Source: an uncultured bacterium (GTDB lineage: Bacteria > Bacillota > Clostridia > Oscillospirales > Acutalibacteraceae). Taken from it: 6,714 nucleotides of DNA. The stretch lies in the NCBI GenBank assembly GCA_945949625.1, contig CAMFFI010000058.1, positions 1-6,714 of the forward strand. The letters run 5' to 3'. Within the stretch, counting starts at the first letter, position 1, and each line of letters opens with the position of its first letter. The position numbers were made by a program, and so were the translations under genes. Below are positions 5,354-6,714 of this stretch, piece by piece. The notes below the pieces were generated by a model, which did no database searches, was not told the origin of the DNA, and saw nothing but the letters and a program-made list of their open reading frames with translations.

Positions 5354-6397
5354 TTAAATGAATTCCTTGCAGTCGCCTCTGTCCGTTACTACCTTATAGC
5401 CTATGGACTCCATTCGTTTTTGCATACAAAAGCGACATTCCGCTGCCTCGTCGCCGGTACAGATTTTGTTATCGTAAAGCATATATTTTTTTCTTACGCT
5501 TACGGGGGAGAGATTGGGCATTACAACATTTGCTCCCCATAAAATTCCCAGCTCTCTGCCTCTGGGGTTAATCGTTCCCAGCGCAGTTGTAGAGGGCAAA
5601 AGCACATTGGGCAAAAGCAGACGGATAATCGCAAGCATTTTTAAAGTCAGCTCCAGACTTCCCGAGGGCATATCCCTAAAGGGCGTATCCTTGTGGGATA
5701 TAAACGGTCCTATTCCTACCATATGGGGTTCAAACTCCTTTATAAAAAGCAAATCCGAAACAAGATTTTCCGCCGTCTGATAAGGCGAGCCTACCATAAA
5801 GCCGCAGCCTGTCTGATAGCCTATTTCCTTTAGATTATACAAGCATTCCTTTCTGTCTGAAAGGCTTAGCTCCTTTGGATGAAGTCTTGCATAATGACTG
5901 CTGTCGGCTGTTTCGTGACGCAGCAGATAGCGGTCTGCGCCTGCGTCAAAATACTTTTGATAGCTTTCCCTTGACTTTTCACCTATGGAAAGGGTAATGG
6001 CGCAATCGGGATAGCTTTTTCGTATAGCTCTTACAATGTCTGTTATTTTATCATCAGTATAGAAGGCGTCCTCTCCCCCCTGTAAAACGAAGGTGCGAAA
6101 GCCAAGCTCATAGCCCTGCTTACAGCAGTCTAAAATCTGCTCCTTTGAAAGGCGGTAGCGCTGTGCGTTTTTGTTGCTTTTTCGTAATCCGCAATAGTAA
6201 CAGTCATTTTTGCAGAAGCTTGTAAATTCAATTAAGCCTCTGATGTAAATATCCCTGCCGTAAAACTCCTGCCTTTGCTCCTCTGCCGAACTGTGCAAAT
6301 ATTCCAAAGCGTCTTTGTCCTGTGTTTTAACAAGCTGTAAAAGCTCGTCCGGCAAAAGGGTATGTTCTCTTCTCAGTTTGTCAATCAGTTTTTGCAT
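5354..6397 (-). CDS. hydE: [FeFe]-hydrogenase maturase HydE (radical SAM)
   Basis: HydE is a radical SAM enzyme that takes the Fe(CO)2(CN)-cysteine product of HydG and helps convert it into the diiron precursor of the H-cluster. The 347-aa protein has the CX3CX2C motif at C62, C66 and C69 (FCKNDCYYCGLRKSN). These are one residue from the positions known in the Thermotoga maritima enzyme, which is also of nearly equal length. It keeps the optional second cluster site CX7CX2C at C313, C321 and C324, which some HydE proteins lack. I chose the ATG at 6397: GGTGAT lies 4 nt upstream, and the protein then begins MQKLIDKLRREHTL as expected. An in-frame start at 6475 would add 26 unrelated residues. 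It overlaps the upstream regulator gene by 17 bp, so translational coupling is likely. BioB is excluded by gene context and the C-terminal motif. Confidence 0.96.
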   Translation of the reverse strand: MQKLIDKLRREHTLLPDELLQLVKTQDKDALEYLHSSAEEQRQEFYGRDIYIRGLIEFTSFCKNDCYYCGLRKSNKNAQRYRLSKEQILDCCKQGYELGFRTFVLQGGEDAFYTDDKITDIVRAIRKSYPDCAITLSIGEKSRESYQKYFDAGADRYLLRHETADSSHYARLHPKELSLSDRKECLYNLKEIGYQTGCGFMVGSPYQTAENLVSDLLFIKEFEPHMVGIGPFISHKDTPFRDMPSGSLELTLKMLAIIRLLLPNVLLPSTTALGTINPRGRELGILWGANVVMPNLSPVSVRKKYMLYDNKICTGDEAAECRFCMQKRMESIGYKVVTDRGDCKEFI

Positions 6398-6653
6398 TTT
6401 TATCACCGCTGATGTTTGAATAGGCAGTTTTTGCGCTGATGCCCTGAATTTTTCCGATTTTTCCCGATAAGGCACTTATTACGTCCTGAGGTGCGTCAAC
6501 AGCAAGGCTGATTATATTTATATTCCTTTGCTTGTAGGGGATTCCCATACGTCCGATTATGTATTGGCTGTATGAGTGTAAAATGCTGTTGAGCTTTTCG
6601 ATATTCTCCGGATTTTCAACAATTATTCCTATTACTGCAACTCTTGTTTCCAT
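6381..6653 (-). CDS. Putative iron-only hydrogenase system regulator (TM1266 family)
   Basis: This 90-aa protein belongs to the small ACT/NikR C-terminal-like family typified by T. maritima TM1266, found beside [FeFe]-hydrogenase maturation genes. The N-terminal strand METRVAVIGIIVENPENIEKL, the central YSQYIIGRMGIPYKQRNINIISLAVDA and the C-terminal ALSGKIGKIQGISAKTAYS match the expected beta-alpha-beta-beta-alpha-beta layout. There is no separate DNA-binding domain, so how it would regulate is unknown. The family name 'regulator' rests mainly on structure and neighbourhood. The ATG at 6653 follows AGGAG (6661-6665) by 7 nt. The gene overlaps hydE by 17 bp and is the first gene of the visible operon. 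Confidence 0.9.
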   Translation of the reverse strand: METRVAVIGIIVENPENIEKLNSILHSYSQYIIGRMGIPYKQRNINIISLAVDAPQDVISALSGKIGKIQGISAKTAYSNISGDKNAKTD

Positions 6654-6674
6654 AATTCAACTCCTATAAAAAGT

Positions 6675-6695
6675 CAAGTGGTTTTAACCAACTTG
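6675..6695. repeat. Imperfect inverted repeat in the leader of the regulator gene
   Basis: CAAGTGGTT and AACCAACTTG pair over nine positions with one bulged base and a short TT centre. On the minus strand ACTTTTTAT follows directly, and on the plus strand a T-run lies six bases away. It ends 9 bp before the ribosome binding site of the TM1266-like gene. It could be a weak terminator of an upstream gene, an attenuator or an operator. The promoter itself is not visible in this window. Confidence 0.4.
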
Positions 6696-6714
6696 CTGTA
6701 TTTTTTTAATGTTT

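Noticed and set aside
5291..5780. Plus-strand open frames opposite hydE
   Set aside because: They are overlapped by the HydE coding region, which has clear motifs. They show no family match or ribosome binding site.
6398..6475. Longer hydE starting at 6475
   Set aside because: The extra 26 residues are the regulator gene read in another frame. The 6397 ATG has a ribosome binding site and gives the family's usual length and cysteine positions.
6660..6690. Promoter formed by TTGGTT and TATAGG upstream of the regulator gene
   Set aside because: The spacing is 17 bp, but the -10 would overlap the ribosome binding site, so the resulting transcript would lack it.

Overview
The window reads as low-GC Firmicutes DNA, probably an anaerobic, fermentative member of Clostridia. 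The evidence is strong AGGAG-type ribosome binding sites, short intergenic gaps, a complete set of [FeFe]-hydrogenase maturation genes with their TM1266-type regulator, and the DUF3006/metallo-beta-lactamase pair typical of that group. This is inference; the window has no rRNA or other taxonomic marker.

All genes lie on the minus strand, so transcription runs from high to low coordinates. From the right edge come a small ACT/NikR-C-like putative regulator (6381-6653), hydE (5354-6397), hydG (3891-5309) and hydF (2506-3705). Next come a secreted ComEC-like metallo-beta-lactamase lipoprotein (1597-2487) and a 70-aa DUF3006 protein (1367-1579). The regulator overlaps hydE by 17 bp, and most other gaps are under 50 bp, which suggests one operon. 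The exception is the 185-bp hydG-hydF gap. It holds three 17-bp tandem repeats, a perfect 8-bp hairpin and a small dyad.

HydG makes CO, cyanide and an Fe synthon from tyrosine. HydE processes that synthon further. HydF is the GTPase scaffold that assembles the [2Fe] subcluster and hands it to the hydrogenase HydA. No hydA is present, so the hydrogenase itself must be encoded elsewhere.

The left 1307 bp is a complete IS3-family (IS150-like) insertion sequence. It has imperfect 25-bp terminal inverted repeats, an orfA/orfB pair in the arrangement used for -1 frameshifting, and an intact DDE triad. It sits just downstream of the operon's last gene. Its outer end is exactly base 1 of the window, so the far flank and target duplication cannot be seen.

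Nothing in the window looks like a wholly new system. The most useful second-look points are the repeat/hairpin array between hydG and hydF, a Gln in place of the usual His beside the HydF cluster cysteines, the TTG start of hydF, and the linkage of an exported MBL-fold lipoprotein to the maturation operon.
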